Assembly: GCA_007361935.1 (NCBI GenBank)
Contig: CP041667.1
Location: forward strand, 2,012,501-2,076,500
Reading direction: 5' to 3'
Length of the DNA: 64,000 nt
DNA from: Lachnospiraceae bacterium KGMB03038
GTDB taxonomy: Bacteria > Bacillota > Clostridia > Lachnospirales > Lachnospiraceae
Positions 42,431 through 52,021 of this stretch are shown one piece after another. Positions within the stretch are counted from its first letter, which is position 1. Every line of letters begins with the position of its first letter. The notes below the pieces were generated by a model, which was not told the DNA's origin, did no database searches, and saw nothing but the letters and a program-made list of their open reading frames with translations. The position numbers and the translations under genes were made by a program.

Positions 42431-43759
42431 TTACTTCTCTTTCCCCTTTCTCTCACGCACGAAAAACCTCAAAGAGGTTCCCCGGAAGCCAAATGCCTCA
42501 CGAATCTTATTCTCCAGATATCTGGTATAAGAAAAATGCATCAATTCCTTATCGTTGACAAACAGTACAAAACTTGGCGGTCTTACCGCTACCTGTGTGG
42601 CATAGTAAAGTTTCAGCCGTTTTCCCTTATCAGAAGGCGGCTGCTGCATTGCCACCGCCTCCATAATGATCTCATTTAATACTCCGGTAGCCACCCGCAG
42701 GTTCTGATTCTCAATGACCATATCGATCTTATCATAGATCTGCCGCAGCCTCTGTCCTGTCTGTGCGGAGATATACATGATTTCAGCGTAAGGTACAAAG
42801 GAGAGCACCCGGCGGATCTCCTGCTCGTACTCCCGCATAGTCCGGTCGTTTTTCTCAATGGCATCCCACTTATTTACCACGATCACAATGCCCTTCCCTC
42901 TCTCATGGGCGATCCCTGTGATCTTGGCGTCTTGTTCGGTAACTCCTTCTGTAGCGTCGATGACTACCAGCACTACATCTGCCCGTTCCACCGCCGACAC
43001 CGTCCGAATAATACTGTAGCGCTCCAGTTCCTCTTTGATCTTATTCTTTCTGCGCAGTCCGGCCGTATCGATGAATACATACTCTTTGCCGTTGTGCATG
43101 ATATCTGTGTCTACCGCGTCTCTCGTAGTTCCCGCCACTTCTGACACGATCACCCGCTGCTGTCCCAGCAGCTTGTTGATGATCGAAGATTTCCCCACGT
43201 TTGGTTTTCCCACGATGGCTACACGGGGACGCTCATCTTCTCCTTCCCCTTCTTCCGCCTCCGGGAAATGGGCGATGACCGCGTCCAGCATATCTCCCAG
43301 GCCGATCTTGCCGGCGGCTGAGATCGGATTGGGATCGCCAATCCCTAAATTATAGAATTCATATACATCCGCCATAAATTTCTGCATACTGTCCACTTTA
43401 TTAACAGTCAGCACAACCGGCTTCCCGGAGCGGCGCAGCATATCCGCTACTTTGGCGTCCGCATCCACTAATCCCTGACGCACGTCTGTGATGAATATGA
43501 TCACATCCGCCGTATCAATGGCGATCTGAGCCTGCTCCCGCATCTGGGAAAGGATGATATCTTTGCTCTCCGGTTCGATGCCTCCGGTATCGATCAGGGT
43601 AAATTCCCGGTCCAGCCAGCTTACATCTGCATAAATCCGGTCTCTTGTCACTCCAGGCGTATCTTTGACAATAGAAATCTTTTCTCCCGCCAGCGCGTTA
43701 AAAAGTGTAGACTTTCCTACATTTGGCCTTCCCACGATAGCTACGATCGGTTTACTCAT
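42431..43759 (-). CDS. der: Ribosome-associated GTPase Der (EngA)
   Basis: 442 residues. Two G domains (GRPNVGKST at 10-18 and GKPNVGKSS at about 182) and a C-terminal KH-like domain. Needed for 50S assembly. The order DUF512-der-plsY-gpsA is common in Clostridia. Confidence 0.97.
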   Translation of the reverse strand: MSKPIVAIVGRPNVGKSTLFNALAGEKISIVKDTPGVTRDRIYADVSWLDREFTLIDTGGIEPESKDIILSQMREQAQIAIDTADVIIFITDVRQGLVDADAKVADMLRRSGKPVVLTVNKVDSMQKFMADVYEFYNLGIGDPNPISAAGKIGLGDMLDAVIAHFPEAEEGEGEDERPRVAIVGKPNVGKSSIINKLLGQQRVIVSEVAGTTRDAVDTDIMHNGKEYVFIDTAGLRRKNKIKEELERYSIIRTVSAVERADVVLVVIDATEGVTEQDAKITGIAHERGKGIVIVVNKWDAIEKNDRTMREYEQEIRRVLSFVPYAEIMYISAQTGQRLRQIYDKIDMVIENQNLRVATGVLNEIIMEAVAMQQPPSDKGKRLKLYYATQVAVRPPSFVLFVNDKELMHFSYTRYLENKIREAFGFRGTSLRFFVRERKGKEK

Positions 43760-43788
43760 GTTCTCTCTCCTATTCTATGGAATGGTCC

Positions 43789-45096
43789 TTATCCAAGGAC
43801 CGCGTCTATCAAATCCTGTCCGCTTGATTTTACAATATCTGCCCTCACTTGTAAAGCCTCTTCCACCTGTGGCAAAGCAACATCATCCAGAAACACTTCT
43901 TCCCCGCTCCGGAACATATTACAGGGCAGCAGCAGCCGTTCCCCCAGCGTTTTTCCTTTTAACTGAGCGATCAAGTCCCCTCCTGTGATCAAACCGGATA
44001 CGGTGATCTGCTCTCCAAAGAACTCATTTCGGATTGGATAAACATGAACCCGGACTCCCGGGTATTTCTCCTGGATCCGCTCTGTCAATTCCTGGATATA
44101 GGGCGCGGCCAGCTTTCCCGTAGCAAGAGACACAACTCTTTTTCTTCCATCTCCCGGAAGTTTCTGAAAACCTTCCGCAAATTCCTGTTCTAAAAGGCGC
44201 AGCATCCCAACTCCATTTTCCAGTTGGAGATATCCGTCATACCGGGTTTCTTCCGGGAGTTCCTTTTCAGCCAGAAGATACCATTCATCGCTTGCGTGGA
44301 TAAAGTGGACGCCATGCTCTTGGAAAAACCTCTCCTGCCACCGGTGGATCGTATCCAGAACATTCTCTGCTTCTTCCTTCTGGAATGTTTCCAAAGGATA
44401 CAGTCCCTCCCGATATTTAGTAAGTCCCGCCGGAACCACAGACACGCTCTCCAATACCGGAAGATAACGGGACAGATCCCGGATAGTGCGCTCCAGTTCC
44501 TCCCCGTCATTGATCCCTTTGCACAGTACGATCTGCCCATTCATATGGATACCGTGTTCAAAAAGGGTATCCACCTTCTTAAGAGCTTCCCCGGCAAATC
44601 GGTTGTGGAGCATCTGACAGCGAAGATCCGGATTCGTTGTATGGAACGAAACATTAATGGGTTCCAGGTGATAACGGATGATCCGCTCAATGTCATGATC
44701 GCTCATATTGGTCAGCGTCACATAATTTCCCTGCAGAAAGGAAAGCCGGGAATCATCATCTTTAAAATACAAGGTCTCCCGCATCCCTTTTGGCATCTGG
44801 TCTATAAAACAGAAAATGCATTTATTCCGGCAGGAACGATATTCGTCCATCAATCCCTGCTCAAATTCCAGGCCGAGGTCTTCTTCATAATCTTTCTCGA
44901 TCTCTAATTCCCATTCTTCTCCATCTGCTTTCTCCACCAGAAGCGTCAAAAAATCATCATTTACATAATAATGGTAGTCAAACACATCCTCAATCTTCTG
45001 CCCGTTGATAGAAAGCAGACGGTCGCCGGGCCGAATCTCCAGTTCGTCTCCGATACTGCCTGGCTTTACTTCGCTGATCTTATGTCCGTATTTCAT
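43789..45096 (-). CDS. DUF512-family radical-SAM-like protein with PDZ domain
   Basis: 435 residues from ATG 45096. The N-terminal PDZ-like domain (GHKISEVKPGSIGDELEIRP) is followed by CRNKCIFCFIDQMPKGM (CxxxCxxC) and the DUF512 C-terminal domain. Fe-S enzyme of unknown reaction. A longer frame reaching 45168 would start upstream of the promoter at 45129-45157 and can be dismissed. Confidence 0.9.
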   Translation of the reverse strand: MKYGHKISEVKPGSIGDELEIRPGDRLLSINGQKIEDVFDYHYYVNDDFLTLLVEKADGEEWELEIEKDYEEDLGLEFEQGLMDEYRSCRNKCIFCFIDQMPKGMRETLYFKDDDSRLSFLQGNYVTLTNMSDHDIERIIRYHLEPINVSFHTTNPDLRCQMLHNRFAGEALKKVDTLFEHGIHMNGQIVLCKGINDGEELERTIRDLSRYLPVLESVSVVPAGLTKYREGLYPLETFQKEEAENVLDTIHRWQERFFQEHGVHFIHASDEWYLLAEKELPEETRYDGYLQLENGVGMLRLLEQEFAEGFQKLPGDGRKRVVSLATGKLAAPYIQELTERIQEKYPGVRVHVYPIRNEFFGEQITVSGLITGGDLIAQLKGKTLGERLLLPCNMFRSGEEVFLDDVALPQVEEALQVRADIVKSSGQDLIDAVLG

Positions 45097-45128
45097 AAAC
45101 TTAAAGATTCCTTTCTCTATTACGATCT

Positions 45129-45157
45129 CATTATAGCGTACCTGTAAAAAATAGTCT
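45129..45157 (-). promoter_or_regulatory. Promoter of the DUF512-der-plsY-gpsA operon
   Basis: Minus strand TAGACT (45157-45152), 17 bases, TATAAT (45134-45129). Confidence 0.7.
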
Positions 45158-45167
45158 ATGTAAATCA

Positions 45168-45196
45168 TTGACCTTGCAAAGGAAATAGTGATATAA
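45168..45196 (+). promoter_or_regulatory. prs promoter
   Basis: TTGACC (45168-45173), 17 bases, ATATAA (45191-45196); back to back with the DUF512 promoter. Confidence 0.7.
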
Positions 45197-45231
45197 ATAG
45201 AAGTATAAATTATATATTTTAGGAGATTGCC

Positions 45232-46410
45232 ATGTCAAGTATAAAACTGATGGAAGAGGCGCTGCCTGTAGCTCCTCTTAAAATCGCAGCGCTAGAAAGC
45301 TGTGAAGAGCTGGGGAAAAAGGTTAATGATTATATCGTCAAGTTCCGCAAAGACCGGGTGAAAGAGTCTTTGGAATCCCCGCTTTTTTTTAATTACCAGT
45401 TGGACAACTATCTGTTGAAATTCCGCTGTCCCCGTTTTGGAACCGGGGAGGCTAAAGGCGTCCTGGAAGAATCCATCCGCGGCAAAGACCTGTTTATTAT
45501 GGTGGATGTCTGCAATTACAGTCTCACCTATACAGTCAACGGACATTTAAACCATATGTCTCCGGACGATCATTATCAGGATCTGAAAAGAGTCATTTCC
45601 GCGGCCAACGGCAAAGCCCATCGTCTGAATGTGATCATGCCTTTCCTATATGAGAGCCGTCAGCATAAACGGACCAAACGGGAATCCCTGGACTGCGCGC
45701 TGGCTCTTCAGGAACTGGTAGATATGGGTGTCAGCAACATCATCACCTTTGATGCCCATGATCCGCGGGTGCAGAATTCAATCCCGCTTCACGGATTTGA
45801 TAATTTCAACCCGCCTTATCAGTTTATCAAAGCTTTGCTGAGAGCTGAGCCAGACCTTCCTGTGGACAAGGATCATCTGATGATCGTAAGTCCGGATGAA
45901 GGCGCTATGCATCGGGCTGTCTACTTCTCTAACGTTTTAGGAGTAAATATGGGTATGTTCTACAAGCGCCGGGATTATTCTACCATCGTAGGCGGCAAGA
46001 ACCCCATTGTAGCCCACGAGTTCCTGGGAGAGGATATCAAAGGCAAAAACGTGATCGTGGTAGACGATATGATCTCTTCCGGGGAAAGTATGCTGGATGT
46101 CGCCAGACAAATGAAGGAACGAGGCGCAAGCCGGGTTTTTGTCTGCACCACCTTTGGTCTTTTTACCAATGGTTTTGACAAGTTTGACGAATATTATGAG
46201 AAGGGTTATATCGATCGGGTCATCACTACCAACTTGACATATCTTCCTCCTGTCACACAGGAAAAGCCTTACTTTGTAGTGGCGGATATGAGCAAGTTCA
46301 TTGCCTTGATCATCGACTCTTTCAATCACGACATTACCATGAGCCATGTGCTGAATCCTACAGACCGTATCCACACGCTTTTGGAGAAACACGCGCATAA
46401 TAATTCTTAA
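45232..46410 (+). CDS. prs: Ribose-phosphate pyrophosphokinase
   Basis: 392 residues, longer than the usual 310-320, with extra sequence at the N-terminus and in internal loops. The PRPP-binding motif VIVVDDMISSGESM and the divalent-cation region (ITFDAHDP) are clear. Makes PRPP for nucleotide, His and Trp synthesis. This longer form is common in Lachnospiraceae. Confidence 0.93.
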   Translation: MSSIKLMEEALPVAPLKIAALESCEELGKKVNDYIVKFRKDRVKESLESPLFFNYQLDNYLLKFRCPRFGTGEAKGVLEESIRGKDLFIMVDVCNYSLTYTVNGHLNHMSPDDHYQDLKRVISAANGKAHRLNVIMPFLYESRQHKRTKRESLDCALALQELVDMGVSNIITFDAHDPRVQNSIPLHGFDNFNPPYQFIKALLRAEPDLPVDKDHLMIVSPDEGAMHRAVYFSNVLGVNMGMFYKRRDYSTIVGGKNPIVAHEFLGEDIKGKNVIVVDDMISSGESMLDVARQMKERGASRVFVCTTFGLFTNGFDKFDEYYEKGYIDRVITTNLTYLPPVTQEKPYFVVADMSKFIALIIDSFNHDITMSHVLNPTDRIHTLLEKHAHNNS

Positions 46411-46414
46411 AATC

Positions 46415-46453
46415 GAAAAAAGGAACGAGGCGAGCAGCCCCGTTCCTTTTTTT
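46415..46453. terminator. Bidirectional terminator between prs and the deacetylase gene
   Basis: AAAAAAGGAACG-A-GGC, GAGCA loop, GCC-C-CGTTCC followed by T7; serves both convergent genes. Confidence 0.92.
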
Positions 46454-46455
46454 AT

Positions 46456-47889
46456 CTAAAAATCCGTATATTTCGCGCCATTTTCCAGCGTTACGTTCTT
46501 GTAAGCCGCCAGTTCCGACACCGTCACAAGCTGATACCCTTTCTCCAGCAGTTTGGGAATCAGCTCTATCGCCGCGTCCACGCTCTCTGTATGGATATCG
46601 TGCATCAGGATGATATCGCCGTCCTTCACGTTATTCATCACCATGTCCACCGTCGTCTTAGCATTCCGGGTCTTCCAGTCCAGCGTGTCTATGTTCCACA
46701 GAATCAGCGGCATCCCCGCGTTTTCCTTCAATGTGGAACTGATCGCCCCGTAAGGAGGACGCATCACTGTAGCGCCTTCCCCAACGATCTCCTTGATCTT
46801 ATTATTCGTATCCCCGATCTGTTTCTTCACCTGGTCAGCGGAAAGCTTTGCCAGATTGGGGTGGTCGTAAGAATGATTTCCTAACTCGCATCCAATCTCT
46901 TTCATCTTCTTTACCGCTTCCGGATGGGAGGAAACTTTCTGGCCCAGCATGAAAAATGTCGCGCGGGCATCATATTTCCCCAACTGCTCCAACAGCTCGT
47001 CCGTCCGGTCTCCCGGCCCGTCGTCAAAGGTCAGGGCCACCATAGGCCTGCTGGGATCGACTTTGCTTTCTTCCTTGGAAACCAATTTCCCATCCTCACC
47101 GAACTCACACAGCATGGTCCCCAGATATACCGTTCCCTCAGCCATCTTTCCATCCTGGTGGAAATAATATGTACTGCCTTCTATATCCAGCCAGCCTGTA
47201 ACGGCGGCTCCGTCTTCTCCCAGATAGTAGGTGTCCTCCTCCTTCTTCTGCCAGCCAGTCTGCATAACGCCGTCCTCATCGAAATAATAGATCTTCTCGC
47301 CGATGGTCTGCCAGGAAGTCGCCTTTTCTCCGTCTTCCCCAAAGTAATAAGTCTTTCCCTTGGATACCACAAAGTCATTTGTTACGTAAGTTCCGTCATA
47401 TTTCTTGAATTTATTTCCATCCCAGTCTCCTACCGGGTTCTTAACCTGGAAAGTTCCGTCTTTCGTCTGAATCTGGACCAGCCCTGCCCAGTCTGTCTCC
47501 AGCTTCTGGCTGATATCTTCATTCAATACGATATTGGCCGTATATTCTCCCTCCGTATTAGGATCCGCCTCACAGACGATGGTATACCCCTCGCCATTTT
47601 GGAATTGCTGCAGAAGATCCTCTGCCGTGGTCCCCTTCTCGTCCAGTTTCTGCTTCCCGTCTCCTTCCAGCGTAACTTCCGCCGACATTGCCGGCATCTC
47701 TTCTCCCTGGAGGATGGAAGCGCTTTTTACCGAAATACGGATCACTGCTTCCGGTGAATTGGCGGAAGCGGTCTTTAATAAAAACGGCATCGAACAGCAC
47801 AACAAAAGAAGAGCAAAAACCTTGATCAAAGTTCTTACTCTCCCCTGTCTGCGCCTGCTTTTGATTCGTTGTCTTCTCCCCTGGTCCAT
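46456..47889 (-). CDS. Exported polysaccharide deacetylase with cell-wall-binding repeats
   Basis: 477 residues. Basic N-terminus then signal anchor (about 22-42). Region 45-150 unknown. Four cell-wall-binding type repeats (about 165-265, YYFGEDG, YYFDEDG, YYLGEDG, YYFHQDG). The C-terminal NodB deacetylase domain has TFDDGPGD, HSYDHP and MRPPYG. Probably removes acetyl groups from peptidoglycan or another wall glycan. The repeats would hold it on wall polymers. Confidence 0.92.
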   Translation of the reverse strand: MDQGRRQRIKSRRRQGRVRTLIKVFALLLLCCSMPFLLKTASANSPEAVIRISVKSASILQGEEMPAMSAEVTLEGDGKQKLDEKGTTAEDLLQQFQNGEGYTIVCEADPNTEGEYTANIVLNEDISQKLETDWAGLVQIQTKDGTFQVKNPVGDWDGNKFKKYDGTYVTNDFVVSKGKTYYFGEDGEKATSWQTIGEKIYYFDEDGVMQTGWQKKEEDTYYLGEDGAAVTGWLDIEGSTYYFHQDGKMAEGTVYLGTMLCEFGEDGKLVSKEESKVDPSRPMVALTFDDGPGDRTDELLEQLGKYDARATFFMLGQKVSSHPEAVKKMKEIGCELGNHSYDHPNLAKLSADQVKKQIGDTNNKIKEIVGEGATVMRPPYGAISSTLKENAGMPLILWNIDTLDWKTRNAKTTVDMVMNNVKDGDIILMHDIHTESVDAAIELIPKLLEKGYQLVTVSELAAYKNVTLENGAKYTDF

Positions 47890-47921
47890 CTGTACATTCT
47901 CCCCGTCTTACTGTTAGAATC

Positions 47922-47950
47922 AGTATAACTTTTTTCGACAGATTTCGCAA
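47922..47950 (-). promoter_or_regulatory. Promoter of the deacetylase gene
   Basis: TTGCGA (47950-47945), 17 bases, TATACT (47927-47922). Confidence 0.7.
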
Positions 47951-47999
47951 GGAAGGTTCTCTTTAGATTTTATTAAGTTTTATTACGATTTATTAAGAA

Positions 48000-49163
48000 T
48001 TAGTGAATAATCCGGACCCTCAGCACTTCTCCCACTTTCCGCAGGTCGTCTGCCACACTTTCTGGCACATCGTTGTCAATATCGATCATTGTGTAGGCGT
48101 ATTCGCCTTTACTTTTGTTCGTCAGGTCCGCGATATTCATATTATCTTTGGCAAGAATCTTAGTAAACTGTCCGATCATATTCGGCACGTTATGATGCAG
48201 AAGTACGATCCGGGTGGTATTGGCCTGCCTTCCCATTTCACAGTTGGGATAATTTACGGAATTCTTGATATTGCCGTTCTCCAGATAATCCTGCAGCTGC
48301 CGAACAGCCATTCTGGCGCAGTTGTCCTCTGATTCTTCCGTAGAAGCGCCCAGATGGGGGATCACAATGGCCCCCTTGACTCCCGCGATCACCGGCGTTG
48401 GAAAGTCAGTCACATAGTGCTTTACCTGGCCGGATACCAGCGCATCGATCACCGCTTCCTCATCCACCAGCACATCTCTTGCGAAGTTCAGAAGAACAAC
48501 TCCTTTTTTCATCAAGCTGATCGCGTCCTGATCGATCATTCCTCTGGTATCTTCTGTAGCCGGCACATGAACCGTAATATAGTCACATTCTTTATATAGT
48601 TCATCTACCGTAGAAGCGTGGCGGATATTCCGGGACAGATTCCACGCAGATTTTACTGAGATATAGGGATCATAACCATAGACTTCCATTCCTAAGTGGA
48701 TAGCGGTATTAGCCACCAAAACCCCAATCGCCCCGAGGCCGATGACCCCCAGTTTTTTCCCATCCAGCTCACAGCCGGCAAACTGTTTTTTGGCTTTTTC
48801 CGCATCTTTAGCGATATTTCCGTCTTCCTCATTTTCCTCCACCCAGTTAATGCCTCCGATGATGTCTCTGGAAGCCAGGAGCATCCCCGCGATCACCAGT
48901 TCCTTGACTCCATTGGCATTTGCCCCCGGCGTGTTGAACACAACAATTCCTTCTTCTGTACAGCGCTCCAGCGGAATATTATTTACGCCTGCTCCCGCCC
49001 TGGCGATCACCTTCAGATCTGGTCCAAACTCCATTTCATGCATAGAAGCGCTTCTTACGAGGATCGCGTCCGCGTTGTCCGGCGCGCTCACCGGAACGTA
49101 TTCTTCGGTAAATTCTTCCAATCCTACGTCAGAGATTGGATTCATGCAGTGATATTGATACAT
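48000..49163 (-). CDS. serA: D-3-phosphoglycerate dehydrogenase
   Basis: 387 residues. NAD loop LGVIGLGAIGVLVANTA and a C-terminal ACT domain (about 315-387, PNMIGQFTKILAKDNMNIAD) for serine control. First step of serine synthesis; follows serC by 2 bp. Confidence 0.95.
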   Translation of the reverse strand: MYQYHCMNPISDVGLEEFTEEYVPVSAPDNADAILVRSASMHEMEFGPDLKVIARAGAGVNNIPLERCTEEGIVVFNTPGANANGVKELVIAGMLLASRDIIGGINWVEENEEDGNIAKDAEKAKKQFAGCELDGKKLGVIGLGAIGVLVANTAIHLGMEVYGYDPYISVKSAWNLSRNIRHASTVDELYKECDYITVHVPATEDTRGMIDQDAISLMKKGVVLLNFARDVLVDEEAVIDALVSGQVKHYVTDFPTPVIAGVKGAIVIPHLGASTEESEDNCARMAVRQLQDYLENGNIKNSVNYPNCEMGRQANTTRIVLLHHNVPNMIGQFTKILAKDNMNIADLTNKSKGEYAYTMIDIDNDVPESVADDLRKVGEVLRVRIIH

Positions 49164-49165
49164 AG

Positions 49166-50248
49166 CTATACGTTCTCCTCTTCAAATTTTTTCATAAAGG
49201 CTGTCAATGCTTCTACGCCTTCGATCGGCATAGCATTATATATGCTGGCCCGCATACCGCCCACAGTGCGGTGGCCTTTAAGATTTACGAGCCCGGCTCT
49301 TTCTGCTTCTTTCACAAATTTTTCGTCCAGCTTTTCATTTCCTGTGACAAACGGGACGTTCATCAAAGACCGGTCCTTAGGAACTACTGTTCCTCTGAAC
49401 AGACGGCTTTGATCCAGATAGTCATAGAGGATCTTAGCTTTTTTCTCATTGTACTCTTTCATTGCTCCAAGGCCGCCCTTCTTCTTCAGCCATTTAAATA
49501 CTTTGCCGCAGATATAGATCCCATAGGTATTCGGTGTGTTGTACAAAGACCCCGCATCCATGTGTGTCTTGTATTTCATCATTGTGGGAGTGCCTGGCAG
49601 TACATCCTCGGTGATCAGATCCTCACGGATGATGGCGATCACCACGCCCGCAGGTCCGATATTCTTCTGGACTCCTCCATATACTATCCCGTATTTCGTC
49701 ACGTCAAACGGTTCCGACAAAAAGCAGGAAGACACGTCCGACACCAGAAGTTTCCCTTTGGTATTTGGAAGTTCCTTGAACTTTGTTCCATATATAGTAT
49801 TATTCTCACAGATATACACATAATCCGCATCTGGTGAGATATCCAGATCAGAGCAGTCTGGAATATAGGAGAACGTCTTGTCTTCAGAGGAAGCCACCAC
49901 TCTTGCCTCACCGAAGCGCTTCGCTTCCGCATAAGCCTTCTTAGACCACTGGCCGGTCAGGATGAAGTCCGCTTTCCGATTCTTCATCAGGTTCATGGGA
50001 ATCATGGCAAACTGCAGGGATGCTCCCCCCTGCAGGAACAAAACCCGGTAATTTTCCGGGATTCCCACTAGTTCCCGAAGGTCTGCCTCCGCTTCATCGA
50101 TGATCTCCTGGAAGGAATGAGATCGGTGACTCATCTCCATCACGGACATTCCAGTTCCTTTGTAGTCCAGCATCTCTTGAGATGCTTCTCGCAGCACGTC
50201 TTCTGGCAGCACTGCCGGTCCTGCTGAAAAATTGTACACTCTGCTCAT
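49166..50248 (-). CDS. serC: Phosphoserine aminotransferase
   Basis: 360 residues. FSAGPAVLPEDVLREA start, PLP lysine in YGGVQKNIGPAG. Converts 3-phosphohydroxypyruvate to phosphoserine. Sits between ilvB (27 bp) and serA, so serine and branched-chain synthesis share a transcript here. Confidence 0.96.
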   Translation of the reverse strand: MSRVYNFSAGPAVLPEDVLREASQEMLDYKGTGMSVMEMSHRSHSFQEIIDEAEADLRELVGIPENYRVLFLQGGASLQFAMIPMNLMKNRKADFILTGQWSKKAYAEAKRFGEARVVASSEDKTFSYIPDCSDLDISPDADYVYICENNTIYGTKFKELPNTKGKLLVSDVSSCFLSEPFDVTKYGIVYGGVQKNIGPAGVVIAIIREDLITEDVLPGTPTMMKYKTHMDAGSLYNTPNTYGIYICGKVFKWLKKKGGLGAMKEYNEKKAKILYDYLDQSRLFRGTVVPKDRSLMNVPFVTGNEKLDEKFVKEAERAGLVNLKGHRTVGGMRASIYNAMPIEGVEALTAFMKKFEEENV

Positions 50249-50275
50249 TTCTCATTCCTCCTCTTTCCTTTTCTG

Positions 50276-51955
50276 CTATTTCTTCTGTTCCAGATCTTTT
50301 CCGTCAAAGGCTTCGCTGATGGCCGCCCCCGGCGCCACCATAGGCCATACTTTATCATCGCAGTCAATCTGGCAGTCGATCACCATCGGGCTTCCTAATG
50401 TCAGCGCGCGGGCAAATGCCTCCTGGAATTCTTCCCTGGTAGTTACGCGCACTCCTTCTGCCCCAAGAGCTTCCGCCAGCTTTACAAAATCAACCTTGTC
50501 GTTCAGTACGGTAGCTGAATACCGTTTCCCATAGAACAGATCCTGCCACTGGCGTACCATGCCAAGCACATGGTTATTGACCACCACCTGGATCACCGGG
50601 ATATTGTATCTTGCCGCAGTGGCGATCTCATTCATATTCATACGGAAACATCCGTCCCCCGCAATATTGACCACCGTCTTCTCCGGTCTTCCTACTTTTG
50701 CCCCAATGGCCGCGCCAAGGCCGTATCCCATGGTTCCCAGACCGCCTGATGTAAGCAGGGTCCTTGGCTTAGTAAAGCGGTAAACCTGCGCCGCCCACAT
50801 CTGATGCTGGCCTACCTCCGTCACAATCAGGGCATCCCCTTTGGTCTGCCGGTAGATCTCTTCTACCACATAGGGACCGGTCAGCGAATCTTTTCCATAT
50901 GCCAGAGGATATTTCTCCTTGTAGTCCATGATCTTCTGGATCCATTCCTCATGATTCTGCTGCTCCAGACGCTGGTTTAAGATTTCAAGGATCACCTTGA
51001 TATCCCCCACCACTCCTTCGGTGATCAGCACGTTTTTATTCATCTCCGCCGCGTCGATATCAAACTGGAGGATCTTGGCGTTCTTGGCGAATTTCTTGGC
51101 ATTTCCTGTGACACGGTCGCTGAACCTGGCACCCACTACAATGAGAAGATCGCACTCACTGACTCCGTAGTTGGATGTTTTCGTCCCATGCATTCCCAGC
51201 ATCCCTGTATAAAGAGGATCTGTCCCTGGGAACGCTCCTTTTCCCATTAATGTGTCTGTCACCGGAGCGTCTACTTTCTTGACGAATTCATAGAGTTCTT
51301 CACTCGCCCCGGATAGCACGGCGCCGCCGCCCACGAAAATATAAGGTTTTTTGGCTTTTTTGATCATCTTGAGTGCGGTCTCAATATCCTCCTGGCACAC
51401 ATCTTTAGAGGGCACTGGCTCTTCCGGCTGTTTTGGCTCATACTCTGTCTGATTAGAAGTTACATCTTTGGGAATATCGATCAGGACCGGAGCCGGACGG
51501 CCGGATTTGGCGATCGTAAATGCCTTTCGGATCGTACCAGCTAAGTCTTTTACATCCTTTACAATAAAATTATGCTTGGTGATCGGCATGGTGATCCCCG
51601 CAATATCGATTTCCTGGAAACTGTCCTTTCCAAGAAGGGACACGCCCACATTACAGGTGATCGCAACAATAGGGATCGAATCCATGTATGCGGTGGCGAT
51701 ACCGGTCACCAGGTTCGTAGCCCCCGGGCCGCTGGTAGCGAAACATACTCCCACCTTGCCTGTGGCTCTTGCGTACCCATCTGCCGCATGAGCCGCTCCC
51801 TGCTCATGAGAGGTCAGGATATGCCTGATCTCATCGCTGTGTTTATACAGCTCATCATATACGTTTAGGATCGATCCGCCCGGATATCCAAACACCGTAT
51901 CTACGCCCTGTTCTTTCAGACATTCTATTACGATTTCTGCTCCTGTCAACTGCAT
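50276..51955 (-). CDS. ilvB: Acetolactate synthase large subunit
   Basis: 559 residues. ThDP enzyme with the catalytic Glu in EQGAAHAADGYARATGKVG and the ThDP motif IAGDGCFRMNMNEIATAARYN. Joins two pyruvates (or pyruvate and 2-ketobutyrate). No small subunit gene (ilvN/H) or ilvC is in the window. Confidence 0.95.
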   Translation of the reverse strand: MQLTGAEIVIECLKEQGVDTVFGYPGGSILNVYDELYKHSDEIRHILTSHEQGAAHAADGYARATGKVGVCFATSGPGATNLVTGIATAYMDSIPIVAITCNVGVSLLGKDSFQEIDIAGITMPITKHNFIVKDVKDLAGTIRKAFTIAKSGRPAPVLIDIPKDVTSNQTEYEPKQPEEPVPSKDVCQEDIETALKMIKKAKKPYIFVGGGAVLSGASEELYEFVKKVDAPVTDTLMGKGAFPGTDPLYTGMLGMHGTKTSNYGVSECDLLIVVGARFSDRVTGNAKKFAKNAKILQFDIDAAEMNKNVLITEGVVGDIKVILEILNQRLEQQNHEEWIQKIMDYKEKYPLAYGKDSLTGPYVVEEIYRQTKGDALIVTEVGQHQMWAAQVYRFTKPRTLLTSGGLGTMGYGLGAAIGAKVGRPEKTVVNIAGDGCFRMNMNEIATAARYNIPVIQVVVNNHVLGMVRQWQDLFYGKRYSATVLNDKVDFVKLAEALGAEGVRVTTREEFQEAFARALTLGSPMVIDCQIDCDDKVWPMVAPGAAISEAFDGKDLEQKK

Positions 51956-52021
51956 ACCTTATATCTCCTGTTCTATCTATATAATCTCTTTTTGGCTTTT
52001 GGCGCCTCCAAGACCGTTCCT

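Noticed and set aside
45097..45168. 24-codon N-terminal extension of the DUF512 protein
   Set aside because: It begins upstream of the gene's own promoter and overlaps the prs promoter.
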